From NCBI GenBank assembly GCA_951230915.1, contig OX579641.1:16346254-16410253 (forward strand): DNA of 64,000 nt. Direction: 5' to 3'. This document shows, piece by piece, positions 48,374 to 58,318 of this stretch. The translations under genes were made by a program, and so were the position numbers. The notes under the pieces were generated by a model. It worked only from the letters and a program-made list of their open reading frames with translations, was not told the DNA's origin and ran no database searches. Numbering within the stretch: the first letter of the stretch is position 1; every line of letters starts with the position of its first letter. The stretch is from Antitrichia curtipendula. Its lineage: Eukaryota; Streptophyta; Bryopsida; Hypnales; Leucodontaceae.

Positions 48374-49347
48374 TCAGATTCTCGGAGGCACATGTTGCCC
48401 TAGAAAAATCTGCCCATACTTTCCTACTATCTCCTGCAAATGTGGGAAAAGTTGCTCCACACTCCAACTGCTATCTAGAGCTAAAGACATACCAGATCTG
48501 ATCATGGCTTTTCTAGCATAGCTGATATTGTCACAATCAAGTTCCCAGTTGACATCTTCAACAGAATCAGCAGCTAACTGTAAGAAAAACCTCTTACCTG
48601 GATTTGAGAGTTTCCCTGACCAGCCACCATCCGCTCGAGGTGTATTCTGCCAAGCATTCGATGCTATTAAGTCTGTTTTCTTTGCCTCCCATCTTTTGGT
48701 CCATGCATCTTTCACCTTAGAAATAATGAACGTATCTGCTGGTTGGCAAAGGTGGGTCAAACAAGGTGGCAAGTATTTCAAGATGGCATTTTTGGCTTCC
48801 AAAATAGTGCTAAGTCTTGGGGTCATGTTATGACCGGTACAATTATCTACCCAAATAAATTTTGAGTGGCCATGGACATCAGATTGGAAGGCTTGTGGTT
48901 CTACAAAATAATCTGAAAATAGAGTGTGATCCATCCAGCCTTTAGGACCCGTACGATAACATACCCATGGGATGTTGTCATTCAATCCTCGAATTGGATA
49001 ACTGCTGTTCGGATTTGTAAATATCAACATAGGAGCTTCGATCACGGATCGACGCCCCCCTGAGATTCTAATGACCATTGTCATTGAATCTCCACCCGAT
49101 ACTACCTCGGCATATTTGACTATTGTATCACCACGGAAGCCTAATGTTCTACCGTTGTCCATGTTTAGAACAAAATGGGTTTTGTCTATATTCTCCATTA
49201 GATTTTCATCAAAGGTGCCATCCTGAAATCCTCGATTTAAGACTCCTAGATGGTATGCAACTTGCATCTCAATTTTTTTTTTCTTTTCAGGACTGCAAGT
49301 GAGACGACCACTTTGAGATAAGAGGACAATGTTTTGGATATGCATGA
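48374..49347 (-). pseudogene. pogo-like DDE_1 transposase, C-terminal part of split gene
   Basis: This is the catalytic part of a DDE-superfamily transposase. The three acidic positions expected for DDE_1 are visible: D in HFVLNMDNGRTL, D in FIWVDNCTGHN, and D in LCQPADTFIISKVKDAW, with about 36 residues between the second and third, as in pogo-type DDxD enzymes. GWMDHTLFSDYF and KYLPPCLTHLCQP are typical family stretches. The frame runs open through the insertion boundary, so a Met-initiated ORF appears from 49369 in the inserted DNA, but that start is accidental. The N-terminal part is at 57372-57657. Function: cut-and-paste mobilisation of the surrounding element at TA sites. It is now presumably inactive unless the insert is removed. 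Confidence 0.85.
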
Positions 49348-49379
49348 ATTGCTGGCTCGGGGAGTGCACTCCCTATTTC

Positions 49380-50233
49380 TTTTAAGTACACGTGCAATCG
49401 AATGAAAGGTGGTTTTAATTGCCTTGGACCTAAATTTTTAACATGACTTTAAAATAAATTAGGGTCATTGTAATGTGTATATGGTCTTTATAAATAATGA
49501 AGGGTAGGTGGTATTGATAAGATTTAGGGTTTTTTAAATTCTAAAGTAGGATGGTTTTAATTATGAAAAAAAAATCCACGAATATATAACTGGGTCAGTA
49601 CCTATGATAGGTTCTAGTATTAAAGCTTTGCATAGAACCCAAAGCAGGATCCAATGGGCCATATTAAGCTTGGCCAGCAGTTTTAGGCCTTTAAGTGTTG
49701 TGCTTTGTACAAGACATCTGGCAATGCAGTGGAAGGATGAAAAGCAGAAGTGAAGACTGATAATTATGGATGAAAGAGCTTGTAGTTAGGGTATTACGTT
49801 TTTCTGCGAGTGGCTGTGTAGGGTTTGATTTTATGGTTTACCCAAGACCTCGCAAAAAATTGTTGTTGGATGTTCTTACGTAGTTAAGGGTGGAATTTTG
49901 TTGTATGTGAAGCTCTCCTAGGGTTTCACGACTTATGCTGCATGCGCGCGCTTCTATACTGTGCCTAAAGATTTGTGGTTTTTCATCTTGAACTTCGAGG
50001 GTTCAGTTTTGTGGAGATAGCTACGTTCACGTGCATTTCTCCGTGGAGTATTGTTGCATGCCATGCGGGTTAGCTTGAGCGGTTTAGGGTTCATGTCCTT
50101 CCTTATTGTAATTTACATCGGCTTATGGTGGTTGAAGGGTTGAAAGGGTTTAGGGTGTTGGAGTCTTCAGGCACCTGCGCGAGGGTTAAGAAATTTAGGG
50201 TACCATATTTGTTGAATCTGCTTAAGGATTTAC
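49380..50233 (+). promoter_or_regulatory. Upstream region of the inner transposon's long ORF
   Basis: About 850 bp between the left inverted repeat and the first ORF, without a credible gene. It should hold the transposase promoter and leader. The stretch from 49800 to 50200 has several AGGGTTT/AGGGTT words. No precise site can be defined. Confidence 0.4.
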
Positions 50234-53200
50234 ATGGCTACCACTATTCCTGAAAGGGTCACGCTATGGACTTTGGAAGGCGACGATGCAGTCCCGGAGT
50301 ATTTTGGGAAGGTGGACGTTGGAGGCGCTTCTACTCTGGAGGCGATGCGATTTACCCTACAGAGCAACGACATTTTGGACTGGCCTTTTGATTTTTGGGA
50401 CGCAGAAGATAAACAACGTGTGAGAAAAAAATTGGAGCGCCTAAATGGTTTTTCTCCGGTTGTTCATGTCATTCAATTGGCAGGAGGGGAAACAAACTGT
50501 CAAAAAAGACGTCGACTTCAAGATGGGTCTTTCACTACTGCTCCTGTGGAGGAAACACCTGCCGTTGCTAAATCAGATGAAGTGGTTGAAGTGGGCGACT
50601 TAGGGTTCAGATCTGAGGTTCCACCTATTGCTTTGTCGAGAGTAAGCAGCGTTGTGGACTCTGCCGAAGTAGAGGTCCCCTCTCCGACATCTCACCTTCT
50701 ACCAAACGACATCATGGACCGGTACTTGGAGCGCGCAAAGAAAATGAGGGCCGAGCTTAAGCGGGTTGCCCTGGATGACCACGATTGGAGGTTAAAAACT
50801 TTTGATCTCAATGGTAGTGGTGTTGTTAAATTATGGTGTGGTGAATGTAAGAAGGATTGTGGCGGAGGCACAAAAGACCACACCAAAGCCCAAATTGACA
50901 ACTTGTTTAACAACTTCAGGAGGTCTCACATTGTCAGCACCGCGCATGTGAGAAACTACTGCTCCGGGAAGAGTATAAATTTCAATGATCACCCGCAAAG
51001 TCAAGCTAAGAACGGGAGAGCACTGACAATTACTCCGGAGGATCACAGGGCCTTGATTTTGGAGGGGGTGGACATCATGGAAGCGGTGAATGCTACAATT
51101 CCAAAAGGGCATCTGAAATTCAAGTTACTTGAGAATTTGGATGCTGAAAACACAAGGTGCTATTGGTTCAAAGTGAAATGCCCATACTGCAAGGACATCA
51201 TGGTCCTTTGTCCGCCACGTAAGACACTCGAAGTAAATTTGAGGAATCATTTAAGCGGTTTTAAACATCAACAGGCGGTAGGGGATTCTAGACTACAAAC
51301 CAAAGAACCAGTAAGGACTGGTTGACCTGGGCGCCCTAGCAAATCCTCAACCAGCAGCACACAGTCTAGCCAAGGTGACCTGCATTCGTGGATTTTGCCA
51401 GCTTTAGCAACAACCTTGCCAGGTACAACTCAATCCGTAGATAAAGAATACATTGCCAGTATGATGTGCTATGGGTTTAGGGGTCCTACGGTTGATTACG
51501 GTGGTTACTTGTATTTAGTGACTAGTTTGTTAAATGATTGCCACTTTGGTGGTATGTGGTACCCCGAACCACAGTTGATTGTTTCAGTTTATGTTAAAGG
51601 TGTCGCTATCGAGGTAAATGGTGCATTCAGGCACCGTAAGTGTAGTCGTCTGTCACTTTTCGGGGAACCATTCCCAAATTTGACATGTCCTACCTGCGCG
51701 TTGATACCGCTTGAAGACGACTTTAGAATGAGGGTCAAAAGGGAAGAACAAGCTCTCATTAAAAGGGGTCACCGTAGCACCGGTACAAGCATACGCTTAG
51801 GTTATTTGTCCACATATGAGTTGAATATACATACTAGGAATTTGTCTAGAAATTTGCGTTTAGAGAAGTTGCATTATTCACATGCTAGGTCTCGCATTGT
51901 ACAACTGAAAGCAAAAAGACCTACTTTACGTGAGAGTGCCCTGAATGCCTCATCAGATAACAATCTTATAAAATTCTGTAACAATATTATTAGTGCCCAC
52001 AGAGTAGGAGCCTTTGGAGGAAAGCCTGCTCTTTGGGACTTCATAAAGGATGTGGCCACTAACTTAAACCGTAAGGCTCCAGGTAAACGATATAGTGAGA
52101 ATACTAAATGTTTTTCGCAGGCAATGCGGATATACGGGGGGCGTCAATTGTGTGATTTGTTCAGTTTAAATTTTGCTGGTCCTAGTTTTGACAGCATTCG
52201 GAGGGAGTCGCGCAAGGGTGTGTTGTTCATCTCTGGGGAACATGGTGAGATTTTTGAGTCCATTGCTAACATCTACAGGGATTCCAAACTTCAACATGGA
52301 ATTACTGGACTTGTCCCTGTCATTCTCGCTGAAGACGAGACAAAGGTAAGGGGTCGAGTTGCCTGGGAAGCTCGGTCAGACACTCTTGTAGGATTTTGTG
52401 GTCCCAAAGATAACCACATCTGCATAACCAATTACAAACCTGTCATTGGAGTTGGGGAGGAAGGGTATAACAAAACGGTGGACTCTTTCAGGTATGACAA
52501 AGTAGGTGGGTTTGCGAGAGTGATTGTGGTTAACCCTTTGCACCCACTACTTCCTAGATTAGTGTTGTGTGCTTGCTGCACTTGCGGGTGTTTCAATTCG
52601 GGGTGGGTTAGGGAGCAATGGACTAGGATTGAGGATTTGTGGTCGAGTCATTGCTATGATGCGGTAGGTCCTATTATTGGACATGCTAGTGATGGTGACT
52701 TGCATAGGCGACAGTTAATGCTTGCTGATTATAGAGGTTCAAACGATACTAGGTTAACCGTAGATTGGGAGGGTTGGATTTTCAGCTCCGCTGTGAATAG
52801 TAGTGGTGAAGCAACAGGATTGCACGACCAAGACTACATTCACAATGGTAAGAAGCTACTTAATCCACTTGACAGCAACGTTAGAACTCTTAGATTAGGG
52901 GCCGACATGGCATTGCACCAGCAGATTTGTCAGGTGTACAACAAATTCACGATGGATGAGCACGGACTACTTCAAGAAGACTACGACAGGAGGGACAGGC
53001 AAAACTGGGCAAGCGCGCAAAGACTATGTTCTAGGAAGGTACGGTCCTGCTTGCGCAACTTACGTGAATCCACTGATTTGCATCGGGAGAGAACACTTGG
53101 AACGGAGATGTACTTGGAAATCTGTGCCGAGTACATCGACATCTTTCTCTCTCCTCGTCATGACCTCCGCACTCGGATTGTCAAGGTAGGTAAGGTCTCT

Positions 53201-54733
53201 TTCTTTTTTAGACTTTGGAAGCTTTGGATGACCCATGGAAATCACGGAGTGCTTGGGAATACTGAAGCGGTGAATCCTAAGCTTCATTTTGTGAGCCACC
53301 AATATTTTTTAGATGTTGAATTGTCTTGTCACTTTGTTGTATTGCTCATTTGTCATTTTCGTGATAAGTACCCACACTTAACTGTCCCATTGCATCTTAC
53401 TGGGAGTGACTCTTGCGAGGTGTTTTTCTCCAAGATAGGTGGGATGGTGGGAATGGAGAGGGCATATGATTTTCAAGAACTTCTGGGTGCCGCAAATACT
53501 ATTAATCATTTGTCACAGATAGAATGTGGAGGGAATGGATTGAAGTTTGGAAGAGCTCACAATAAAATGAATAATATATGGGCAAAGTTGCACAAACTAG
53601 AAGAGGACGAGGTAGACCCTAACCTAGGAGATTATAGTGATGTTGCTACTAACGAGGATGTTGTGACAGCCTTGAAAGAGGGTTTGAAGGAGGCACAAAG
53701 GATGTTGAACAGCTTGAATATGGCTCCTAATCCCCAAGCTAGTGCAAAGAACAAGGTTTGGTTTCTAAAACCTTGGATTGCTGAAAGGGAAGAGAAACAA
53801 TGTTTTTCCTATGCTGCTGCTTCTAAACCAGTTCGAGGTGAAGATGGGGACATGGAAGTTTTACGAGAAGACTTAGATAAACTTGAACAAGATCAACGAC
53901 GGCGTGCGGAATTGGGTGAGAACGAACCAGCAGTTGCCGAAGAACTAGAAGACGAAATAATCGACGATGGCGTCCCAGCAATCATAGTCGTCGAGAGTGA
54001 AACGCGTGATGTCATTTTAGAGTTGCTAGGTGACCATGAAGACCACATTCGTGCAATACCCGTTCCGGTTAAAGTTGAAGCCTTCGTCCAGTTTGACAGC
54101 AATAGAATTTTTAAGTCCACGTTGGTTGGTCAGCTCAACGGAAACCCTTTTCTGTCGAAGGACAGACTCACTTGGGTGAAGAAGTCCATGTACTACAATA
54201 ACAGTGAAGATTACCTAAATGCCGCAGAAAGTTCAAATACGTGTTTCATAGGCATTGGTTCAGACGTGGGTGTATACTTTGTGCAGAAGTCCACAGTTAC
54301 GAGATCCTCTATGGTGACTGCAGCCAAAAAAAGGGGGAAATCTAAAGGTGGGAAGTTGGGAAGGCCAACCTCGAAGGATTCTGGTGTGGATGAAGGCACC
54401 TGGTGGATTGGGAGAATCCAAAAAATGAGAAGACGTGCAGGTGGGAACTCTTGGGGATCTCTAAAGCAACCCATTGATCTGATGAAGCATGAGGTAAGTG
54501 GAGGTAAGAAAGGTGTCCAAGTTGTGAACGTTGAAGTTATTCTACACTATTACACTCGTGTATTAGGGCAGTATAGGTTTAAGTACGATTTAACAGACTC
54601 CAATTGGGTTAGTCTAGAGGCAGTTATTACTAACGTCACTCTGTCTTATAATTCCGCGAATGGAATTTATACAATGGACCGGGAAGATGCAGAGAATTTA
54701 AATGAATATGTTTCCAATAACAGTGAAGATTAG
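50234..54733 (+). pseudogene. P-element-like transposase ORF with one in-frame TGA
   Basis: One reading frame of 1500 codons, interrupted only by TGA at 51323-51325. Before the stop: a 363-aa part with two CxxC...HxxxxxH zinc-finger-like motifs (WCGECKK...SHIVSTAH, CPYCKDI...NHLSGFKH). After it the frame continues at once as PGRPSKSSTSST, AT-hook-like and Ser-rich, which suggests coding on both sides. The C-terminal part holds KRYSENTKCFSQAMRIYGGR, resembling the conserved region before the RNase H fold of P-type transposases. Then come acidic sites in VILAEDETKVRG, GHASDGDLHRRQLM, LHDQDYIHNGKKLLNPLD and LTGSDSCEVFFSKIGG, consistent with a DDE/D set. An acidic stretch and a GKLGRPTSK motif follow. 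The TGA may be a nonsense mutation (CGA to TGA), or lie in a 54-nt intron (51311-51364; GTAAGG donor, ACAG acceptor, in phase), shorter than usual for plants. Family assignment is by motif only. Confidence 0.65.
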
Positions 54734-55928
54734 GAAGGGGAGGCAATGTCATGGTGGCTCCCAAAAGAATTTCCGGGTAAGTACAAGTTCTATTCAAGGT
54801 TTTTTAGAGTTTTATCTAGTCTTGCCTTGTAGAACTTCTATTTTCTGAGGCCTGCATATCCACAGTACATCCCAATAGTGCAGTTCATTTTTTTTCCTTT
54901 TGTGAAGGTCTTCTTGACAGTGCAGTTCATTTGTTTTCCTTTTGTGAAGGTCTTCTCATATTCATGGACGTCCTTTGTTTCTTTAGCCTAAACGTACTTA
55001 TGATTTTTGTTGTAACACATGCTTGTATTTCTAGTAACCGTTTGCTTTACCATAAATTCTACTTCTTTTGTTTATGGAATAGTCATCAAAGTTGATTAGT
55101 TTAAATAAGCTCAATAGTTCAGGTGAAAATCTCGAAGTCGAGCTCGAAGTTGCTGACTTCATGCTGTATTTTTGAATTGTGCAGAACAACGTTTCTTATG
55201 GGACCCCTGGATTACTAGAAGGGAAAGCTCTGTTTTATACCTAAGTAGGCACCGTCTTGACGCGACATTTGTATAAAGGCAAACTAGTCACCATCTAATC
55301 GAGGTGACGTTTTAGAAAAAGGACTCTACTTTCATCCGCCAAGAAGATCTCGCAAAGATTAGCACTTTACCGCCTTGCATACATCAGGCAATAATGAGTA
55401 AGAGCGAACCCTAAACTATCCTAAACATTGTATGTGCACAATTCATGTATTGAAGAGGGCGGTTTTGAAGCTTTGTTTGTTTTTGGAACCTTAATCTCTC
55501 TCGCATTCATTAGTTTATACACTCTTAAGGTATTCCGCTTCTCATCTGGCGTAGAATTTTCGTATTTGCAGAGTGGATCTGCTTGTGTACACAAAGCCGC
55601 CTTTGTTTTAGCAAATGAGTTTCGTCTCACACTGTCTCCGCGCTAGCAGGTGGGTGCAGGTTCGTGGTAAGGGCTAAACACTTCATTTATCGGAGCTTGC
55701 CCTAAACACTTCCAGCCGATACTGCTAAGTTTGCCGGCGCGTTCAGGTGAAGGTAAATTGTGTTAACAATCTTCCTTTCTCTTTTGTTTTGATAGCGACG
55801 CACATATTTTTTTGAACCCGTTAAAACCGTAACCCTTGTGTTCAATTAGTGGTGTTTAAATTCGATGAAGATTGCTTCCTTTTAATCTAACCTGCTAATG
55901 TTTGTTTGCTAGGATTTGACGGGGAAAC
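54734..55928. other. Region between the two ORFs of the inner transposon
   Basis: Contains a tandem duplication of about 47 bp near 54872-54957 (AGTGCAGTTCATT...TTTTGTGAAGGTCTTCT twice). A strong splice donor (CCGG/GTAAGT) lies 44 bp after the long ORF's stop at 54778, and a good acceptor (TTTGCTAG/GA) is at 55914, shortly before the second ORF. These suggest a spliced transcript across the region. The longest ORF here (72 codons, 55428) shows no domain. Confidence 0.45.
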
Positions 55929-56435
55929 ATGGATTCTCCTACATCCGATGCTGAGGTCATTCTTCACGACGCCTTACTGAGTTATGTGTTGGATCAAGTC
56001 CGCCCTGGATCTTTATCGTGAGACTACCTCGACAGACGCCCTAAAGACAGGGCTCTTTTCCTCCGCATGCTAGCAGTTTTCGGAGGTGTGTCAAAGGAGG
56101 TTTGTTTTTGCATTGGAGTCACGGTAGAACTGGCGGCACTTAGGCTTGCTTCTTATGACATGGAATCATCAATTTGGAAAGGTCGAAAACAAACCAAGGC
56201 TACAAGTGTGCTGGACTTTTTTTATTTGAACTATGACGTATTTAGCAACTCCTGGAGGCTCGAGGTTGACATTCCTAGCAAATTACGAGAAACCGCACTA
56301 GACAAGTTGCAGATTCAGGAGCTACATGAACTGCGCAAAATTATCCAGAAAGGGTGGCAGTTGAAAACAAATGTGTGTGCAGGAGATGGGCAAGTTCACA
56401 AGAAGAACGTCTGGGTTACCCCGGGTTCTCGATGA
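55929..56435 (+). pseudogene. Second ORF of the inner transposon, 168 codons, one TGA
   Basis: I do not recognise this protein. It starts MDSPTSDAEVILHDALLSYV, is open for 30 codons, meets TGA at 56019-56021, then stays open as DYLDRRPKDRALFLRMLAVF to the stop at 56433-56435. CGA in place of the TGA would give Arg and a continuous 168-aa protein. The sequence looks mostly helical, with a Lys/Glu/Leu-rich segment near the C-terminus (LQIQELHELRKIIQKGWQ). It may be an accessory protein of the transposon or a former exon of a larger one. If the TGA is real, only a product from the Met at 56067 (122 codons) remains. Confidence 0.5.
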
Positions 56436-57294
56436 GGTACAATGCTAACCTTGTCTGATTCCTAAACTCTCCTAAACCCTAAACTTTGAATGCTTTATGT
56501 AAGTAGTCACTAATTACAGTGTTTGTGTATTGATGTGCAAGAACCCAAGATGACAAAATGTGTTAGTGCGCAACATTGAGTGATTGAGTGAAGTCATGAG
56601 TTGAATTTTGAAGAGTCCATTTTGCTATTCAATGCTGTTCGTTTTTGTGGCATTTTCATTTGTCCCTTTCACCCTTGCTCTAGTTTTTGATGTCTAAGTT
56701 TGGGCATTCTACTGTATTTTGGAATACAAGCTAGTTTTTGTGATTCTTGTAAATGCTATCTGTTGTGCTGTGATACAGAACTAGGTTTCATAGAACCAGT
56801 TGCTCCCAAACAGTTCACTGTAAACCTTGAATAAAATTTTTTTGTATGGTAAACCTGGTATAAGTTTTTTTCTCATAGGCATTGTGGTTTGATGCAGCTT
56901 GGTTGGAATAATGGTAGGGTTAAAGGAGTTTGTGTTTATAGTGGTTTATGTGTCATGAGTTCCAGATTTCTTGTTGAATCTTACTTTGTGATTATTGAAA
57001 TTCCATGTTTGAAATGTGATTACTGAAATTCCGTGTTTGAAAGGCATGAGTATAATTCCTAAGGTAGTACTTGTTGTAGAATAGCTTTACTATGGAAGGC
57101 TAGATTTCTGGAATGTATTTTCTCTCAGCAACCCTTACCTTTAACCCTACACTAATAAAAATAACTCCTATTTCTAATGAACGTAGGGTACCCTAAAATA
57201 TCACAAAAACTTATTTAAAATGAAATATAGGGTAAATTTAATCTTAAAAATTTAGAAATTTACCTAAACATAGCCCTATATAAATTGCCAAAAT
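56436..57294. other. Right non-coding part of the inner transposon
   Basis: No credible ORF. CCTAAACCCTAAAC words near 56462-56490 and AT-rich sequence follow, up to the right inverted repeat at 57357-57371. Confidence 0.5.
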
Positions 57295-57371
57295 TTACCT
57301 ACATAACTCCCCTCTAATAGGGCCTCGAACGCAAGGTACCCACCAAAACCTTATATAGTGCACTCCCCGAG

Positions 57372-57657
57372 ATTGCTGGATCCAACAGTGGGTCATTTTT
57401 TCAAGCAATAAAACATTGTCCTTAGGATCTCTCGATAGGATTGTATAAGGGGCTATAGGGTCCACTAGGATCATTTTTGCTAACTCAATTAGCAAACGGG
57501 AAGAGAATTTCACACCAGTTTTTTTGAAACGCTCGAATGCATCAAGTAAGAGCGGATAGAGCCACTGTATCCATTCGGAGTGTTCCATCCATGTGATGAT
57601 CCGCTTTCGTGTGGCAATGGTGGAAACTTGCTGGAGACGTCGAGGGATTTCCGCCAT
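57372..57657 (-). pseudogene. pogo-like transposase, N-terminal part of split gene
   Basis: Starts with ATG at 57657 (MAEIPRRLQQVSTIATRKRI) and runs 95 codons plus one base to the duplicated insertion site. The helical, basic sequence fits the N-terminal helix-turn-helix DNA-binding part of pogo-like transposases. Continued with 49347 downward it gives W-I-Q-Q-F-M-H-I-Q across the join, in frame, for 419 aa in total. An upstream in-frame Met at 57741 adds only Phe runs from A-tracts and is unlikely to be used. Confidence 0.75.
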
Positions 57658-58316
57658 GAGTCTGAGCCACAACGTGAAAAAAAAAAAAAATGTAGACCAA
57701 AAAAAAAAAAAAAAAGATTGATATAATGTAGAGGACAACAAGACGATTGCAATGGTGTCGCTAATACCTGAAATGGACCTGTTGGTGAGAAGATGCGAGG
57801 ACCTAAAAACGGAGCTGTGGAGGAGCAGATGCGTGAATGAAGCGGTGGACCAACGCGAGGATGGGCAGCAAGCTGAGGCGGCAAATTTGAAATGTGTCGG
57901 GTGGGCGGGAACGGCGAACTATAAACCCACCCACCCACCTCCAAAAAAAGCCCGATCGCAGCAGCAAGGGCAGCACGCAGATCGTAGTAGCAAGGGCAGA
58001 TCGCAGCAGCAAGGGCAGCACACTTGCCCTGGGAGCAAGGGCAGAACACAATTTCAATCATAAGAAATTCAGTTTCCGACACAGAAAACGCTGAAGACAG
58101 GGGAGCTTCGCAAAACGCAACGAAGACAAGCGTGGGGAAGGAGCCAGCGAATAAGGCGGCAACGCAATGAAGTTGAGAACCCAAGCAATTCCAAGGAAGG
58201 AGAAGGCGGCGCATTCAAGTCTAACACTAATTGTGGACAACTTCAGATTTAGTGTTGTAGCTAGTAGGGGGGTAAAAACACTAAATGTCACTCAACACTA
58301 AATATCATCTTTAGTG
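57658..58316. promoter_or_regulatory. 5' region of the pogo-like element
   Basis: Between the transposase start and the right inverted repeat. It has two A-runs in 57677-57714, a GC-richer patch with AGCAAGGGCAG-type short repeats near 57955-58030, and several ATTTAGTGT/ACACTAAAT copies at 58224-58316. Long ORFs on both strands in the GC-richer patch show no domain. Confidence 0.45.
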
Positions 58317-58318
58317 TA

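Larger units (their letters stand above)
49356..57371. mobile_element. 8.0-kb P-element-like transposon inserted in the transposase gene
   Basis: Flanked by the identical 8-bp duplication ATTGCTGG (49348-49355 and 57372-57379). The 15-bp terminal inverted repeat is CTCGGGGAGTGCACT, perfect at both ends. Size 8016 bp. It carries a long + strand ORF (50234-54733) with transposase-like motifs and a second ORF (55929-56435). An 8-bp duplication occurs in hAT and P superfamilies. The protein motifs resemble P-element/THAP9-type transposases better than hAT, so I favour P. Perfect duplications and inverted repeats imply a fairly young insertion. Confidence 0.85.
48036..58316. mobile_element. pogo/Tc1-mariner-like transposon, interrupted
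   Basis: Flanked by TA at 48034-48035 and 58317-58318. The terminal inverted repeats are 22 bp and identical, starting CACTAAAGATGATATTTAGT. Extra copies of ACACTAAAT/ATTTAGTGT lie within the first and last 100 bp and may be transposase binding sites. The total is 10281 bp, but 8016 bp of this is a second transposon (49356-57371) plus its 8-bp duplication. The original element is therefore 2257 bp with one transposase gene on the - strand. A DDE_1 transposase and TA duplication fit the pogo group. Confidence 0.85.

Noticed and set aside
51323..51325. Selenocysteine or programmed readthrough at the TGA
   Set aside because: No known readthrough context follows the stop, and land plants lack the selenocysteine pathway as far as is known. 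A CGA-to-TGA change or a small intron is simpler.
57510..58214. 234-codon - strand ORF
   Set aside because: It runs across A-tracts and a GC-rich repeat patch, has no domain, and conflicts with the pogo-like N-terminal frame.
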